Below, one piece after another: positions 6,522-15,008 of a stretch of DNA of 23,011 nucleotides (its first letter is position 1; the number at the start of each line of letters is the position of its first letter). The position numbers and the translations under genes are program-made. A model generated the notes under the pieces. The model did no database searches. It saw nothing but the letters and a program-made list of their open reading frames with translations, and was not told the DNA's origin. Source of the stretch: Candidatus Eiseniibacteriota bacterium (lineage in GTDB: Bacteria > Eisenbacteria > RBG-16-71-46 > JAGVPR01); NCBI GenBank assembly GCA_020052115.1, contig JAGVPR010000332.1, forward strand, positions 1 through 23,011. Direction: 5' to 3'.

Positions 6522-7582
6522 GACGCATCTTTTTCTTGGACAATGAGTTGCCGGCTTGGCCATATCGCCATAAATCGGAGACGCTCCTTCTTCTGGCGGC
6601 CGCTGTGTGGTGGCCCGTCTTTCGGTACATCGAGCCGCTCTCCCGCTGGTTGGCTTTCGATGTCCTCGCGTTGCGTCCCGGGAGCCGCCTGGGCTCCGCC
6701 GTGCAGTTCTTCATCTTCGAAGCGCCCAAGATTCTCATGCTCCTTGCCGTCGTGGTCTTCGGCGTCGGCATCCTGCGCTCCTTCTTCACCCCGGAGCGCA
6801 CGCGCCGCGCCCTCGCCGGCAGACGGGAGACGGCGGGAAACGTCCTCGCCGCGCTGCTCGGGACCGTGACGCCATTTTGCTCGTGCTCGGCCGTGCCGCT
6901 CTTCATCGGCTTCGTGACGACCGGGGTCCCGCTCGGAGTCACCTTCTCGTTCCTCATTTCGGCCCCCATGGTCAACGAGGTTGCCCTCGTGCTTCTCCTC
7001 GGCCTCTTCGGCTGGAGGGTCGCGGCGCTCTACCTCGGCACCGGCCTCTTCATCGCGATCGTCGCCGGCTGGACGATCGGCCGCTTGAAGCTCGAACGGT
7101 GGATCGAGGGTTGGGTCTACCAGACGGCGCCCAACGTGGGGCAACCGCAGAGTGAACCGAGACTCCGCTGGAGCGATCGCATCGCATTCGGGCGCAACGC
7201 CGTGCGGGAGATCGTCGGCAAGGTCTGGCCGTACGTGCTCGCGGGCATCGCGGTCGGCGCCGGGATCCACGGATACGTCCCCGAGGAGTTCATGGCCTCG
7301 ATCATGGGCAAGGACACGTGGTGGTCGGTGCCGCTCGCCGTCGGCATCGGGGTCCCGATGTACTCGAACGCGGCCGGGATAATCCCCGTCGTTCAGGCCC
7401 TGCTCGGGAAAGGCGCGGCGCTCGGCACCGTGCTCGCTTTCATGATGTCGGTCATCGGCCTTTCGCTCCCCGAGATGGTCATCCTCCGCAAGGTGCTCAA
7501 GATCCCGTTGATTGCGACCTTCGCCGCGGTCGTTGCGCTCGGGATCCTCGTGGTCGGCTACGTCTTCAACCTGGTCCTCTGA
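6518..7582 (+). CDS. ArsP-like permease (COG0701/DUF318), TTG start
   Basis: This protein of about 354 residues with eight or so membrane segments belongs to the permease family that includes ArsP, an exporter of trivalent organoarsenicals. Other members are linked to other metals or thiols. The signature TPFCSCSAVPLFIGFVTTG lies near residue 120, with SAPMVNE following and a second-half repeat near PMYSNAAGIIPVV. The start is a TTG at 6518: AAGGAG sits 5 bases upstream, the TTGA overlaps the arsR stop, and no ATG or GTG is available before the conserved region. An operon with arsR, a small thioredoxin, ArsF- and ArsG-like proteins supports arsenic. The exact substrate is inference. Confidence 0.85.
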   Translation: MRRIFFLDNELPAWPYRHKSETLLLLAAAVWWPVFRYIEPLSRWLAFDVLALRPGSRLGSAVQFFIFEAPKILMLLAVVVFGVGILRSFFTPERTRRALAGRRETAGNVLAALLGTVTPFCSCSAVPLFIGFVTTGVPLGVTFSFLISAPMVNEVALVLLLGLFGWRVAALYLGTGLFIAIVAGWTIGRLKLERWIEGWVYQTAPNVGQPQSEPRLRWSDRIAFGRNAVREIVGKVWPYVLAGIAVGAGIHGYVPEEFMASIMGKDTWWSVPLAVGIGVPMYSNAAGIIPVVQALLGKGAALGTVLAFMMSVIGLSLPEMVILRKVLKIPLIATFAAVVALGILVVGYVFNLVL

Positions 7583-7606
7583 CGGACACGAAAGGAGAAC
7601 CGATTC

Positions 7607-7840
7607 ATGCCCGACATCCTGGTTCTCGGCCCCGGGTGTCAGAAATGCCAAGTTCTCTACGAGCGCGCCCGGCAGGCCGCGCAGGAACTCGGCCTCGACT
7701 GCGATATCGTGAAGGTCTCCGACATGCAGGCGATCATCGGCTTCGGCGTCATGACCACCCCGGCTCTCGTCGTTGATGGCGCCGTCAAGATGAGCGGTCG
7801 CGTCCCGACGGTCGCAGAGATCAAGGAGATGCTCACATGA
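7607..7840 (+). CDS. Small thioredoxin-fold redox protein
   Basis: This 77-residue protein is one of the minimal thioredoxin-like proteins found next to COG0701 permeases. It has a redox-active CxxC in GPGCQKCQVLYE near the N-terminus, a VMTTPALVVDG segment containing the cis-proline, and a C-terminal RVPTVAEIKEML helix. It has no signal peptide and is probably cytoplasmic, delivering or reducing thiol-bound substrate at the permease. It is preceded by AAAGGAG and overlaps the next gene by four bases. Confidence 0.88.
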   Translation: MPDILVLGPGCQKCQVLYERARQAAQELGLDCDIVKVSDMQAIIGFGVMTTPALVVDGAVKMSGRVPTVAEIKEMLT

Positions 7841-8370
7841 ACCGCGTCCAGGTGATTCCGGAAGGACCATTGGGCCGTTCACGCCTGCACCGCTCGCTCC
7901 TCGTCATCGCGCTGACGGTGCTCGCCGCCGTCGCTGCGGCGCTTCTCTCGCCCGACCGCGCTGCCTCGGCCGGGCCCGAGGCTCCGGCGGACACTGTTGC
8001 CGCGGCCCGCGACACGACCGGCTCGCAACATCCGGTCGTCGCCTACTACTTCCACACGACGCAACGATGCGCGTCCTGCAAGAAGCTCGAAGCGTACGCA
8101 GAGGAGGCGATCGCAACGGGGTTCCCGGCGGAGCTGAAGAGCGGGCGGCTCCTCTGGCGTGTCGTGAATTTCGAGGAGAAGGGCAACGAGCACTTCGTCA
8201 AGGACTACCAGCTCTATACGAAGTCGCTCGTTCTCGTGGGCGATGGGGGCGAGAAACCTGCCGCTTGGAAGAACCTCGAGAAGATCTGGCAGCACTTGAA
8301 CGACAAGACGCGATTCATCCGCTACGTGCAGGACGAGACCCGCGCCTTCCTGAAAGCGGAGGACCGGTGA
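7837..8370 (+). CDS. arsF: ArsF-like secreted thioredoxin-fold protein
   Basis: This 177-residue protein has an N-terminal membrane or signal segment (about residues 20-40) and then a domain with YYFHTTQRCASCKKLEAYAEEA, a thioredoxin-like fold with a CxxC (CASC). It resembles the family annotated as nitrophenyl compound nitroreductase subunit ArsF, found beside ArsG in clusters handling aromatic arsenicals. The thiol pair faces the periplasm. What it does biochemically is not settled in the family. It starts at an ATGA overlap with the thioredoxin gene and ends in a GTGA overlap with arsG, so all three are coupled. Confidence 0.75.
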   Translation: MNRVQVIPEGPLGRSRLHRSLLVIALTVLAAVAAALLSPDRAASAGPEAPADTVAAARDTTGSQHPVVAYYFHTTQRCASCKKLEAYAEEAIATGFPAELKSGRLLWRVVNFEEKGNEHFVKDYQLYTKSLVLVGDGGEKPAAWKNLEKIWQHLNDKTRFIRYVQDETRAFLKAEDR

Positions 8371-9059
8371 CGGGTCTCCTCGCCGCCCTCGGCTCGGCGC
8401 TCTGGCTCGGGATCCTGACGTCGATCAGCCCCTGCCCGCTCGCATCGAATGTCGCAGCGATCTCGTTCGTGGGCCGCAGCGTCGGCAGCCCGGGCCGGGT
8501 CTTGCTCGCCGGGCTGACCTACTCGCTCGGGCGGGCGCTCACCTACGTTGTCGTCGGCATGATCGTCGTCTCGAGCGTTCTCTCGATCCCGAGCGTGTCG
8601 TTCTTCTTGCAGCAGCGGATGAACCAGATCCTCGGACCGCTCTTGATCGTCGTCGGGATCGGCATCCTGGGGTGGATCCGCGTTCCGCTACCTGCATGGA
8701 GCTGGAGCCAAGCGCTGAAGGAGCGGAGTGCGAGATCGGGAATTGGCGGGGCCGGGCTTCTCGGCGTTCTCTTCGCCCTTTCCTTCTGCCCCGTCTCCGC
8801 CGGGCTTTTCTTCGGCGCGCTGATCCCGCTCGCCATCAACGCTCACTCGCGCGTTCTGGTCCCGGCCGTCTACGGCCTCGGAACGGGACTTCCGGTGGTG
8901 GCGTTCGCAGTGATCCTCGTGCTCGGGGCGCAATGGGTCGGCCGGGCCTTCAGCCTTCTGACGAAGATCGAGCGGGCGGCGCGCCCGGCGACGGGCGTGG
9001 TGTTCGTCCTGGCCGGACTCTATCTTTCGCTCCGGCACCTGTTGAAGCTGGGAATCTAG
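8367..9059 (+). CDS. arsG: ArsG-like aromatic arsenical efflux permease (CcdA/DsbD type)
   Basis: This 230-residue membrane protein has six hydrophobic segments and resembles the DsbD/CcdA superfamily transporters annotated as ArsG, efflux permease for aromatic aminobenzylarsenicals. The first segment holds ISPCPLASNVAAISF and the fourth holds ALSFCPVSAGLFFGALIPL, giving two symmetry-related Cys-Pro motifs as in DsbD proteins. The start is GTG 8367, overlapping the arsF stop (GTGA) with GGAGG at 4 bases. It is the last intact gene of the ArsR-led module and is followed directly by an ACR3 relic. Confidence 0.78.
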   Translation: MTGLLAALGSALWLGILTSISPCPLASNVAAISFVGRSVGSPGRVLLAGLTYSLGRALTYVVVGMIVVSSVLSIPSVSFFLQQRMNQILGPLLIVVGIGILGWIRVPLPAWSWSQALKERSARSGIGGAGLLGVLFALSFCPVSAGLFFGALIPLAINAHSRVLVPAVYGLGTGLPVVAFAVILVLGAQWVGRAFSLLTKIERAARPATGVVFVLAGLYLSLRHLLKLGI

Positions 9060-9085
9060 GAGCGGCAGGATACTCGCCAGAGGCG

Positions 9086-9298
9086 CAAGTCTCCATGGGC
9101 GAGATCGCGAAGAACGTGTTCGTCTATCTCGGGATCCCGTTCCTGGCGGGGATGCTCACGCGGTTCGTCGGAATCCGGTGGAAGGGCCGGCAGCGGTATG
9201 AGTCCGAGTTCATCCCACGCCTGAGCCCGATCACGCTCGTCGAGGTGCCGGTGCTGCTCGCCCTCGTGAACGTGGCGCTCAGGCTGCGGAGGCTGTGG
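9086..9298 (+). pseudogene. ACR3 arsenite efflux pump relic, 5' truncated and internally deleted
   Basis: The plus frame encodes GEIAKNVFVYLGIPFLAGML followed by FIPRLSPITL, matching residues 210-257 of the intact ACR3 at 18614. It then jumps within one codon to VEVPVLLALVNVALRL, matching residues from 353 onward. About 95 residues are missing internally and the first 200 or so, including the catalytic Cys region, are absent. It lies 26 bases after arsG and has no stop codon at the expected end. Sequence divergence from the intact copy indicates a separate ancestor, not a recent duplication. The original module probably carried its own arsenite pump. Confidence 0.88.
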
Positions 9299-9594
9299 CC
9301 TGCCGAGGCCGGCTGCACACTGACCGGCGGCGCCGATCCGGACTGCCAGATCCGCCGTCCCGGAGCCCTTTGGCCGCGAACCGCCGACTTGACCGCGATC
9401 AACTTCAGACTTGCGAGTCGTCATTCTCCTGTCCTCTCCTTTTCCGTACAATATCAGCGCTCACAGGAAGTTCGAGAGGACGCGACATGCCTAGGAAGCC
9501 CGCACCCAGCGTCTACAGCGTCGCCGCCACAGGGTCAGCGCTTCGGCAGGCCGCCCCACGCCGCAGCCGGTTCCGCCTCAGAAGGAGGTACTCC
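9299..9594 (+). other. Intergenic region before the cytochrome gene
   Basis: No gene is recognised here. It contains a -10-like TACAAT at 9447-9452 with no good -35 at 17 bases, which could start a leader of about 140 bases. The frame is open in phase with the cytochrome, but the amino acids (many Arg, Ser and Pro) look non-coding. Confidence 0.4.
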
Positions 9595-12273
9595 ATGTAC
9601 AACCGGCCTCCGAGCGCTCCACGATTCGCGATCGCCTCCGCGCTGGCCGCGACCGTCTTGGCCGCAGGCCCCGCTGCAGCGCGGAACCCGATCCGTCAAT
9701 CGTTCTTCAATGCTTACCCGGCCGCCGTCGGGAGCCGTCTCGACAATCTCCCGAGCATCCAGGGACACTGCGGCGTCTGCCACTACCAGTTCACGGGAGC
9801 CGGTCCACGCAATCCCTACGGCCAGGCCGTCGAGAACGCCATACCGGGCTTCCCCAACAACGACGCAGGCCGCCAACTGGCCATGCACAGCATCGAGAAC
9901 ACGGATTCGGATGCAGACGGCTTCTCGCAGCTCCTCGAGATCACGGACCTGATCCAATACACGAATACGCCCACCTTCCCCGGCCTCAACTCGACGAACG
10001 TGAGCCAAGTCTCCGGAGTCACACCCACCGACATCCTCCCGTATCTCGTTCCCTCCGGTCCGGACTTCCAACCACCGCTGGTCACCGTCACATCACCAAA
10101 TGGCGGGCAGGTCTGGACAGGAGGCTCCCAGCAGGCGGTGACGTGGACGGCCACTGACAATGTCGGCGTCGCTTCGGTTGACGTCTTCTATCGGGACGGG
10201 GCGGCGGAACCGTGGACCATGCTCGCGCAATTCCTGTCGAATCCGGGATCCTTCACATGGTTCGTGCACAACACACCGACGGCGTCAGCCCGCGTCCGTG
10301 TGCTCGCACGAGACACATCCGGCAATCCCGGCGAGGACACGAGCGACGCCGACTTCACGATCCAGGCGGAGCCAGGCGCGACGGTGCCGACGACGCTTCG
10401 GGACTTCCATCAGCCCGGCTCACAACCGTTCGGCGCGGGCGCCTTCCAGGACAACACGGCGTGCACAGGCTGTCACGGAGGCTACGACCCCGCGGTCGAG
10501 CCCGGGTTCAACTGGAAGGGCAGCATGATGGCTCAAGCGATGCGCGACCCGCTGTTCAAGGCGGCTCTCGTCGTCGCGGAACAGGACGCCTCTTCATCCG
10601 GCGACCTCTGCCTGCGCTGTCACACGCCCATGGGATGGCTCTCGGGTCGCAGCAACCCCACCGACGGCGGCGGACTCACGACCTTCGATCGCGACGGTGT
10701 GTCGTGCGACTTCTGTCACCGCATGGTGGATCCGATCTACCAGCCCGGGGTCAGCCCGCCGGAGGACCAGGCGATCCTGGCTGCGCTTCAGGACATCCCG
10801 AGCAGCTATGCGAACGGCCAATACGTGGTCGACCCCGAGGCGCGCCGGCGCGGTCCATTCAGCGACCCCACGTCGCCCCATCCTTTCCTGTATTCGCCCG
10901 TCCACCGCTCGAGTGATTTCTGCGGAACGTGCCACGATGTGTCGAACCCGGCGTTCGAACGCACGGGCCCATTCGACTACGCCCCCGGGCCGCTCGATCA
11001 GAAGCCGGATCCCGTGAACTCCCAGACCCTGTTCCCCGTGGAGAGGACTTACAGCGAATGGCTCAACAGCGCCTTCCCGGTGGGCGTCTATGCGCCGGAG
11101 TTCGCGGGGAATCTGCCCGGCGGCGTGGTCCGCAGTTGCCAGGACTGCCATATGCATGACGTGGAGGGGAAGGGCTGCAACGATCCGGCGGCGCAGTTGC
11201 GGCCGGACCTGCCGCTTCACGACATGACCGGCGGGAACAGCTGGATGCCCACGATCCTCGACCAAGTTTTCCCCGGCGAAGCCGATCCGGTGGCGCTGGC
11301 GGCCGGCTCGGCGCGAGCCGTCTCGCTCCTCCAGAAGGCCGCCGCTCTCGATCTCGGGGTGACGGCCGAGGCGGACAGCTACCGAGCCGAGGTCACGATC
11401 ACGAACAGGTCAGGGCACAAGCTGCCGACGGGGTATCCCGAGGGGCGTCGCATGTGGCTGAACCTGGTCGCATACGATGCTGCCGACCAGCCGATCTACA
11501 CCTCGGGTCACTACGATCCTTCGACAGGGATCCTGCAGCACGACGGGGCCCTCGCCCTCTACGAAGCCGAGCTCGGGATCTCGCCGGGGCTCGCTCAGGC
11601 CATCGGCGAGACGAGCGGGGCCTCGTTCCACTTCGTCCTGAACGACTCGGTCTACAAGGACACGCGCATCCCGCCTCTTGGCTTCACGAACGCGGCCTTT
11701 GCGGCGTTCGGAGGCGTACCGGTCGACCCGGAGCAGCCGGGAGACCGATACGCGGACGGGCAGAACTGGGACGATCCGGCCTACGGCCTTCCGAGCGAGA
11801 CGCGGAAGGTGATCACGACGCTCTACTACCAGACGACGTCCAAGGAGTACATCACATTCCTCAGGGACTCGAACCACACGGACAACGCGGGTCAAGTCAT
11901 GTACGACCTGTGGGCCAACAACGGCCGCGCCGCGCCCGTCGCGATGACCTCCGACACGATGCTGGTGGCGCCGACTGCTGTCACGGCGAACGGCGCCATT
12001 CCGCAGCCGGGTTTGCACGTCGGCTCCAATCCGTTCGGAGAGAGGCTCTCGTTGCGCGTCGTGCTTGCGACCCCCTCTCCTGTCGAGATCGAGATCTACG
12101 ACATTCAGGGCCGGAAGGTGCGCAGCGAGCGATATGGAACGAGAACCGGCACACAGAACTTCGTATGGGACGGCCGGGATGACGGCGGCAACCAGGTGGG
12201 CTCCGGCATCTACTGGGTCCGGCTCCGCGCGGGTGACGAAGCGTTCACTTGCCGTGTCGTTCGGATCCGATGA
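9595..12273 (+). CDS. Secreted six-heme cytochrome c with FlgD-like C-terminal module
   Basis: This 892-residue exported protein probably carries electrons outside the inner membrane. The start at 9595 is fixed by GAAGGAGG upstream and a signal peptide ending near AGPAAARN; the frame is open further upstream but non-coding in character. Six CxxCH heme motifs are visible: CGVCH, CTGCH, CLRCH, CDFCH, CGTCH and CQDCH. Between the first and second lie a Ca-binding-like DSDADGFSQLLEI and an Ig-like domain (SPNGGQVWTGGSQQAVTW). The C-terminus (VEIEIYDIQGRKV, then DDGGNQVGSGIYWVRL) is a FlgD-like Ig module common on secreted FCB proteins. Many His residues could be distal heme ligands. The partner reductase is not in the window. 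Confidence 0.88.
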   Translation: MYNRPPSAPRFAIASALAATVLAAGPAAARNPIRQSFFNAYPAAVGSRLDNLPSIQGHCGVCHYQFTGAGPRNPYGQAVENAIPGFPNNDAGRQLAMHSIENTDSDADGFSQLLEITDLIQYTNTPTFPGLNSTNVSQVSGVTPTDILPYLVPSGPDFQPPLVTVTSPNGGQVWTGGSQQAVTWTATDNVGVASVDVFYRDGAAEPWTMLAQFLSNPGSFTWFVHNTPTASARVRVLARDTSGNPGEDTSDADFTIQAEPGATVPTTLRDFHQPGSQPFGAGAFQDNTACTGCHGGYDPAVEPGFNWKGSMMAQAMRDPLFKAALVVAEQDASSSGDLCLRCHTPMGWLSGRSNPTDGGGLTTFDRDGVSCDFCHRMVDPIYQPGVSPPEDQAILAALQDIPSSYANGQYVVDPEARRRGPFSDPTSPHPFLYSPVHRSSDFCGTCHDVSNPAFERTGPFDYAPGPLDQKPDPVNSQTLFPVERTYSEWLNSAFPVGVYAPEFAGNLPGGVVRSCQDCHMHDVEGKGCNDPAAQLRPDLPLHDMTGGNSWMPTILDQVFPGEADPVALAAGSARAVSLLQKAAALDLGVTAEADSYRAEVTITNRSGHKLPTGYPEGRRMWLNLVAYDAADQPIYTSGHYDPSTGILQHDGALALYEAELGISPGLAQAIGETSGASFHFVLNDSVYKDTRIPPLGFTNAAFAAFGGVPVDPEQPGDRYADGQNWDDPAYGLPSETRKVITTLYYQTTSKEYITFLRDSNHTDNAGQVMYDLWANNGRAAPVAMTSDTMLVAPTAVTANGAIPQPGLHVGSNPFGERLSLRVVLATPSPVEIEIYDIQGRKVRSERYGTRTGTQNFVWDGRDDGGNQVGSGIYWVRLRAGDEAFTCRVVRIR

Positions 12274-12310
12274 GGAGAAGCGGCTCTAGGTCAGCACATC
12301 AGTTGTCCCT

Positions 12311-12336
12311 CGTGGCCACCCTTCGGGGTGGCCACG
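12311..12336 (+). terminator. Terminator hairpin between convergent genes
   Basis: An 11-base-pair perfect stem (CGTGGCCACCC with GGGTGGCCACG) closes a TTCG tetraloop, 38 bases after the cytochrome stop. Only a weak T-run follows (TGGTTCTT). It lies between the convergent cytochrome and yjbQ genes and could serve both strands. Confidence 0.8.
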
Positions 12337-12371
12337 TGGTTCTTGCATGAGTCGGCGTGAGGGAGGCGGCC

Positions 12372-12791
12372 CTATTCACCGATCACCTTCACGAGGACGC
12401 GCTTCTTTCGTCGTCCGTCGAACTCTCCGTAGAAGATCCGCTCCCACGGCCCGAAGTCGAGCTTGCCGTTCGTCACCGCCACGACCACCTCCCGCCCCAT
12501 GACCTGACGCTTGAGGTGCGCATCGGCGTTGTCTTCCCCCGTCTCGTTGTGCCGGTACTGTGAGGTCGGTGCATGCGGGGCGAGCCGTTCGAGCCAGCTC
12601 TCGTAGTCATGATGGAGCCCGCCCTCGTCGTCGTTGATGAATACACTCGCCGTGATGTGCATCGCATTCACAAGAGCGAGCCCTTCCTTGACGCCGCTGT
12701 CCATCACGCACCTCTCCACATCGGGCGTGATGTTCACGAAGCCGCGGCGTCCGGAGACATTCATGGTGAGATATTCTGTGCGAGATTTCAT
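12372..12791 (-). CDS. yjbQ: YjbQ family protein (UPF0047)
   Basis: This 139-residue protein belongs to the widespread YjbQ family, some members of which show secondary thiamine-phosphate synthase activity; the physiological role is unsettled. Family motifs visible are NAMHITASVFINDDE, the following GLHHDYESWLERLAP, ADAHLKRQVMGREV and FGPWERIFYGEFDG, rich in the conserved His, Asp and Glu. The start at 12791 (MKSRTEYLTMNV) follows GAGGGGAG at a good distance. An in-frame extension to 12872 has no ribosome site. It lies 143 bases downstream of the SGNH hydrolase gene on the same strand. Confidence 0.9.
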   Translation of the reverse strand: MKSRTEYLTMNVSGRRGFVNITPDVERCVMDSGVKEGLALVNAMHITASVFINDDEGGLHHDYESWLERLAPHAPTSQYRHNETGEDNADAHLKRQVMGREVVVAVTNGKLDFGPWERIFYGEFDGRRKKRVLVKVIGE

Positions 12792-12934
12792 CGCCGGCTC
12801 CCCTCGGGGTTCGGTGGTTTCGGGTCGTTTCCTACTGGTTGCTTGAGCGATGGGCTGCCCCTGCACGAGCACTTCGGGCCGGTCATGATCACGGGCCGGG
12901 CGGACTGACGCCCGACCTCAAGAGATCTCCGGGA

Positions 12935-14161
12935 TCATTGGCGGCGCAACCTCTCGGCGATCGCCTCCGCCATGACGCGGTTCCCCCGCGCGTTGGGGTG
13001 GCCCTCGCCTTGCCGGTAGAACGCCGCCGGGCTCACCGACTCCCGCCGCGCGGCCTCGAGCAGGACCTCCTTCGTGTCCACGAACGGCACCTGCCGGCGC
13101 GCGAACTGCTCGCGCAGGAACCGCTCGCGGCGGCCTGCTCCGTGCAGCTCCTGCTCGCCGTAGAAGATCACGAACAGAAGCTCGCGATCCGTCCCGCCCG
13201 CCTCGCGCACGATCGCCTCGATGATCATCCCGTTGATCCGCTCTTCTGCGGAGCGCCGACGAGGGTCGTCCAGCTCAAGCCGCGCCATCAGGAAGGAGAG
13301 GAAGTAGCTCGAGATGTGCGGCGGGTGCGCTCGGAGCCACTCCTTCGTGCTCGCGGGCACGGGAACCCCGCGCAGCTCCAGGGCGCCGTCCACGATCTCG
13401 AAGTACGGCTTCGGCGCGCCGCGGATCGCCAGCAGGCAGCGCTCCATGTCGCGGGTGAGGATCCCGATGACGATCGTCGGATGATCGAACGCCCGGTGCG
13501 TCTCGCGGAACCGGAGATAGATCTGATCCACACCGTAATTGCCGACTCCGAAATTGTACACGGTTCGATCGGGAAGCAGCAGGCCGAGCTGCTGCGGAAT
13601 CCTCTCCGGGATCGGTGTCTTCCCCGCGACGAATGAGTCCCCGTAGAAGAGCACTGCCGTAGAATCGAACAGCGGCGTGTACGGCGCGTCTGCGATGACG
13701 CCGAGCGGATTCTCCGGCGTCTTCACCGGCGCCCATCCGAGGACTGGATCCACGTTCTGCGGGCCGCCCGGATCCGGGGTCCAGAGGGCATGGAGCTTCC
13801 AGAACGTCTCGGTACGCGGGTCCGCAAAGAGCGCCGCGCGGCGAAGGCGCGAAACGTCGGCGGCGACGCCTGCGCGCAACAGGAGTTCGGCGGCCGGCGG
13901 AAACATCACCGCAGTCGAGACCATCGCCACGTTGAGATTCGTGATGAAGGGCCGGCGGCGAAACGCGATCGTCATGATTCCCCAGGCGACCAGAGTGACG
14001 TCGAAGGCCCGGATGAGCGCCCTCTTCCCGCCCGGAATCCAGTCGTCGGGGCTCAGGAAACGTGTGAGAGCCCACTCGTTCAGAACGAGGCCCACGAGGA
14101 TGTAGAGGGCGCCGAGAAGAAGGAGCACCCACCCCCGGCGTGGTGATCTCACCTCGCTCAT
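12935..14161 (-). CDS. Membrane-anchored SGNH/GDSL hydrolase-like protein
   Basis: This 408-residue protein has about three N-terminal membrane segments (GWVLLLLGALYILVGLVLNEW is cut here to its first part GWVLLLLGALY; others lie near residues 50-90), then an exported domain. The SGNH signature appears as VLFYGDSFVAG with the nucleophile Ser, an Asn-containing block in VYNFGVGNYGVDQIY, and GHPNARGNRVMAEAI holding the catalytic His. Such enzymes are esterases or acyl transferases acting on cell-surface sugars or lipids; the substrate cannot be told. The start at 14161 follows GGGAGGCGGG; an extension to 14239 lacks a site. Confidence 0.83.
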   Translation of the reverse strand: MSEVRSPRRGWVLLLLGALYILVGLVLNEWALTRFLSPDDWIPGGKRALIRAFDVTLVAWGIMTIAFRRRPFITNLNVAMVSTAVMFPPAAELLLRAGVAADVSRLRRAALFADPRTETFWKLHALWTPDPGGPQNVDPVLGWAPVKTPENPLGVIADAPYTPLFDSTAVLFYGDSFVAGKTPIPERIPQQLGLLLPDRTVYNFGVGNYGVDQIYLRFRETHRAFDHPTIVIGILTRDMERCLLAIRGAPKPYFEIVDGALELRGVPVPASTKEWLRAHPPHISSYFLSFLMARLELDDPRRRSAEERINGMIIEAIVREAGGTDRELLFVIFYGEQELHGAGRRERFLREQFARRQVPFVDTKEVLLEAARRESVSPAAFYRQGEGHPNARGNRVMAEAIAERLRRQ

Positions 14162-14190
14162 CCCGCCTCCCGTCGGATCGCGCCGCGCAT

Positions 14191-14256
14191 TCAGTCGCCG
14201 CAGTAGTGCGCCACGTTGAGCAGCGTCGCCACGACCCACACGCGATAGAGCCTCAT
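14191..14256 (-). CDS. Possible 21-residue hydrophobic peptide upstream of the SGNH gene
   Basis: A 22-codon frame begins MRLYRVWVVATLLNVA and ends HYCGD. It starts 14 bases after GAGAGGG and ends 29 bases before the SGNH hydrolase start on the same strand. It has a short hydrophobic stretch like a tiny membrane peptide. No family is recognised and chance is possible. Confidence 0.25.
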   Translation of the reverse strand: MRLYRVWVVATLLNVAHYCGD

Positions 14257-14329
14257 TGCCTGGACCCTCTCATCGAGTTGCCGGCGGCGAGAGCCGGGCT
14301 GAAGCACAGAGACTCATCCCCGGCTTCTA

Positions 14330-14865
14330 TTACCAGGTCTTCGCGAGGATCGGCCCGCCGCCAGGATCGTAGACGGTCCAGGCGCCATGGCCGTCTTGCG
14401 GGCAGACGGTGCAGAGGATCCGTCGCGGGATGTCCGGTCTCCAATCCTGTGCGCAGGCCCAGCAGCGATCATCGGTCAGCCACCAGTTATCCAGAGTCGT
14501 TGGGTAGAAAGTCGCCTGCGCGTGACCGGCCTCGGACCACATTGACATCAGAAGGTCGTCGGCGGTCTCGGATGCCGCGAGCGCAGATGGATTCTCGCTC
14601 CGAAACTCGAACGAGATCGGCAGGTCGGCGATGACCACCGGCGGTGGACCGGCGATCGCGTCCGGCGAGGTCACTTCGCGGTCGTCATGGCATCCCGGCA
14701 GGCAGACAGTATCGTAGGATGTGGCGAAATACCAGAAACTGCGGAAGCCGCTCATCCCTGCTGGGACATTCACGGAGATCCCGAATCGGCAGACCGTCTG
14801 ATACATGTAGGGACCATGCCATTGCGTGAAGGCCCCGATGCATACCCGCTCCACCCCTGAGGAAC
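14330..14865 (-). pseudogene. 5'-truncated hypothetical gene
   Basis: The minus frame from about 14865 to the stop at 14330 has a convincing protein composition rich in Trp, Tyr, Phe and Asp, with CRFGISVNVPAGMSGFRSFW, YPTTLDNWWLTDDRCWACA and GHGAWTVYDPGGGPILAKTW. Several Cys suggest an exported protein with disulfides. Upstream of about 14865 the same strand switches to a comM fragment in another frame, so the start of this gene has been lost. A start at the internal ATG of the MYQTVC segment is possible. I do not recognise a family. Confidence 0.5.
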
Positions 14866-14868
14866 GAG

Positions 14869-15003
14869 GACCGCAACCACCTCCACATGCAAATTGATCC
14901 GATCGAGCAACGGCCCCGAGATGCGCCCGCGATAACGTGAGATCTCCCCGGGCGTGCACCGGCACTGCCGGCGTGCGTCTCCCCAATAGCCACACAAGCA
15001 CCC
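14869..15003 (-). pseudogene. comM (Mg-chelatase-like ATPase) internal fragment
   Basis: The minus strand encodes CGYWGDARRQCRCTPGEISR followed by YRGRISGPLLDRINLHVEV. This is the highly conserved core of ComM/YifB ((C)PCGYxGDxxxxCRC, then RYxxRxSGPLLDRIDLHVEV). Only about 45 residues remain; both sides end abruptly, in the hypothetical gene on one side and in an XRE relic on the opposite strand. A separate comM C-terminus on the same strand ends the window, so this is a displaced partial copy. Confidence 0.85.
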
Positions 15004-15008
15004 CTGCG

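Noticed and set aside
5100..6563. Long minus-strand open frame of 487 codons opposite nikQ, nikO and arsR
   Set aside because: It is antisense to three genes with clear motifs; long shadow frames are expected at high GC. Similar ones at 461-1522, 6449-7882 and 21308-22855 were dropped for the same reason.
9295..9594. N-terminal extension of the cytochrome to 9295 or 9487
   Set aside because: The extension would bury the signal peptide and has non-coding composition; GAAGGAGG points to 9595.
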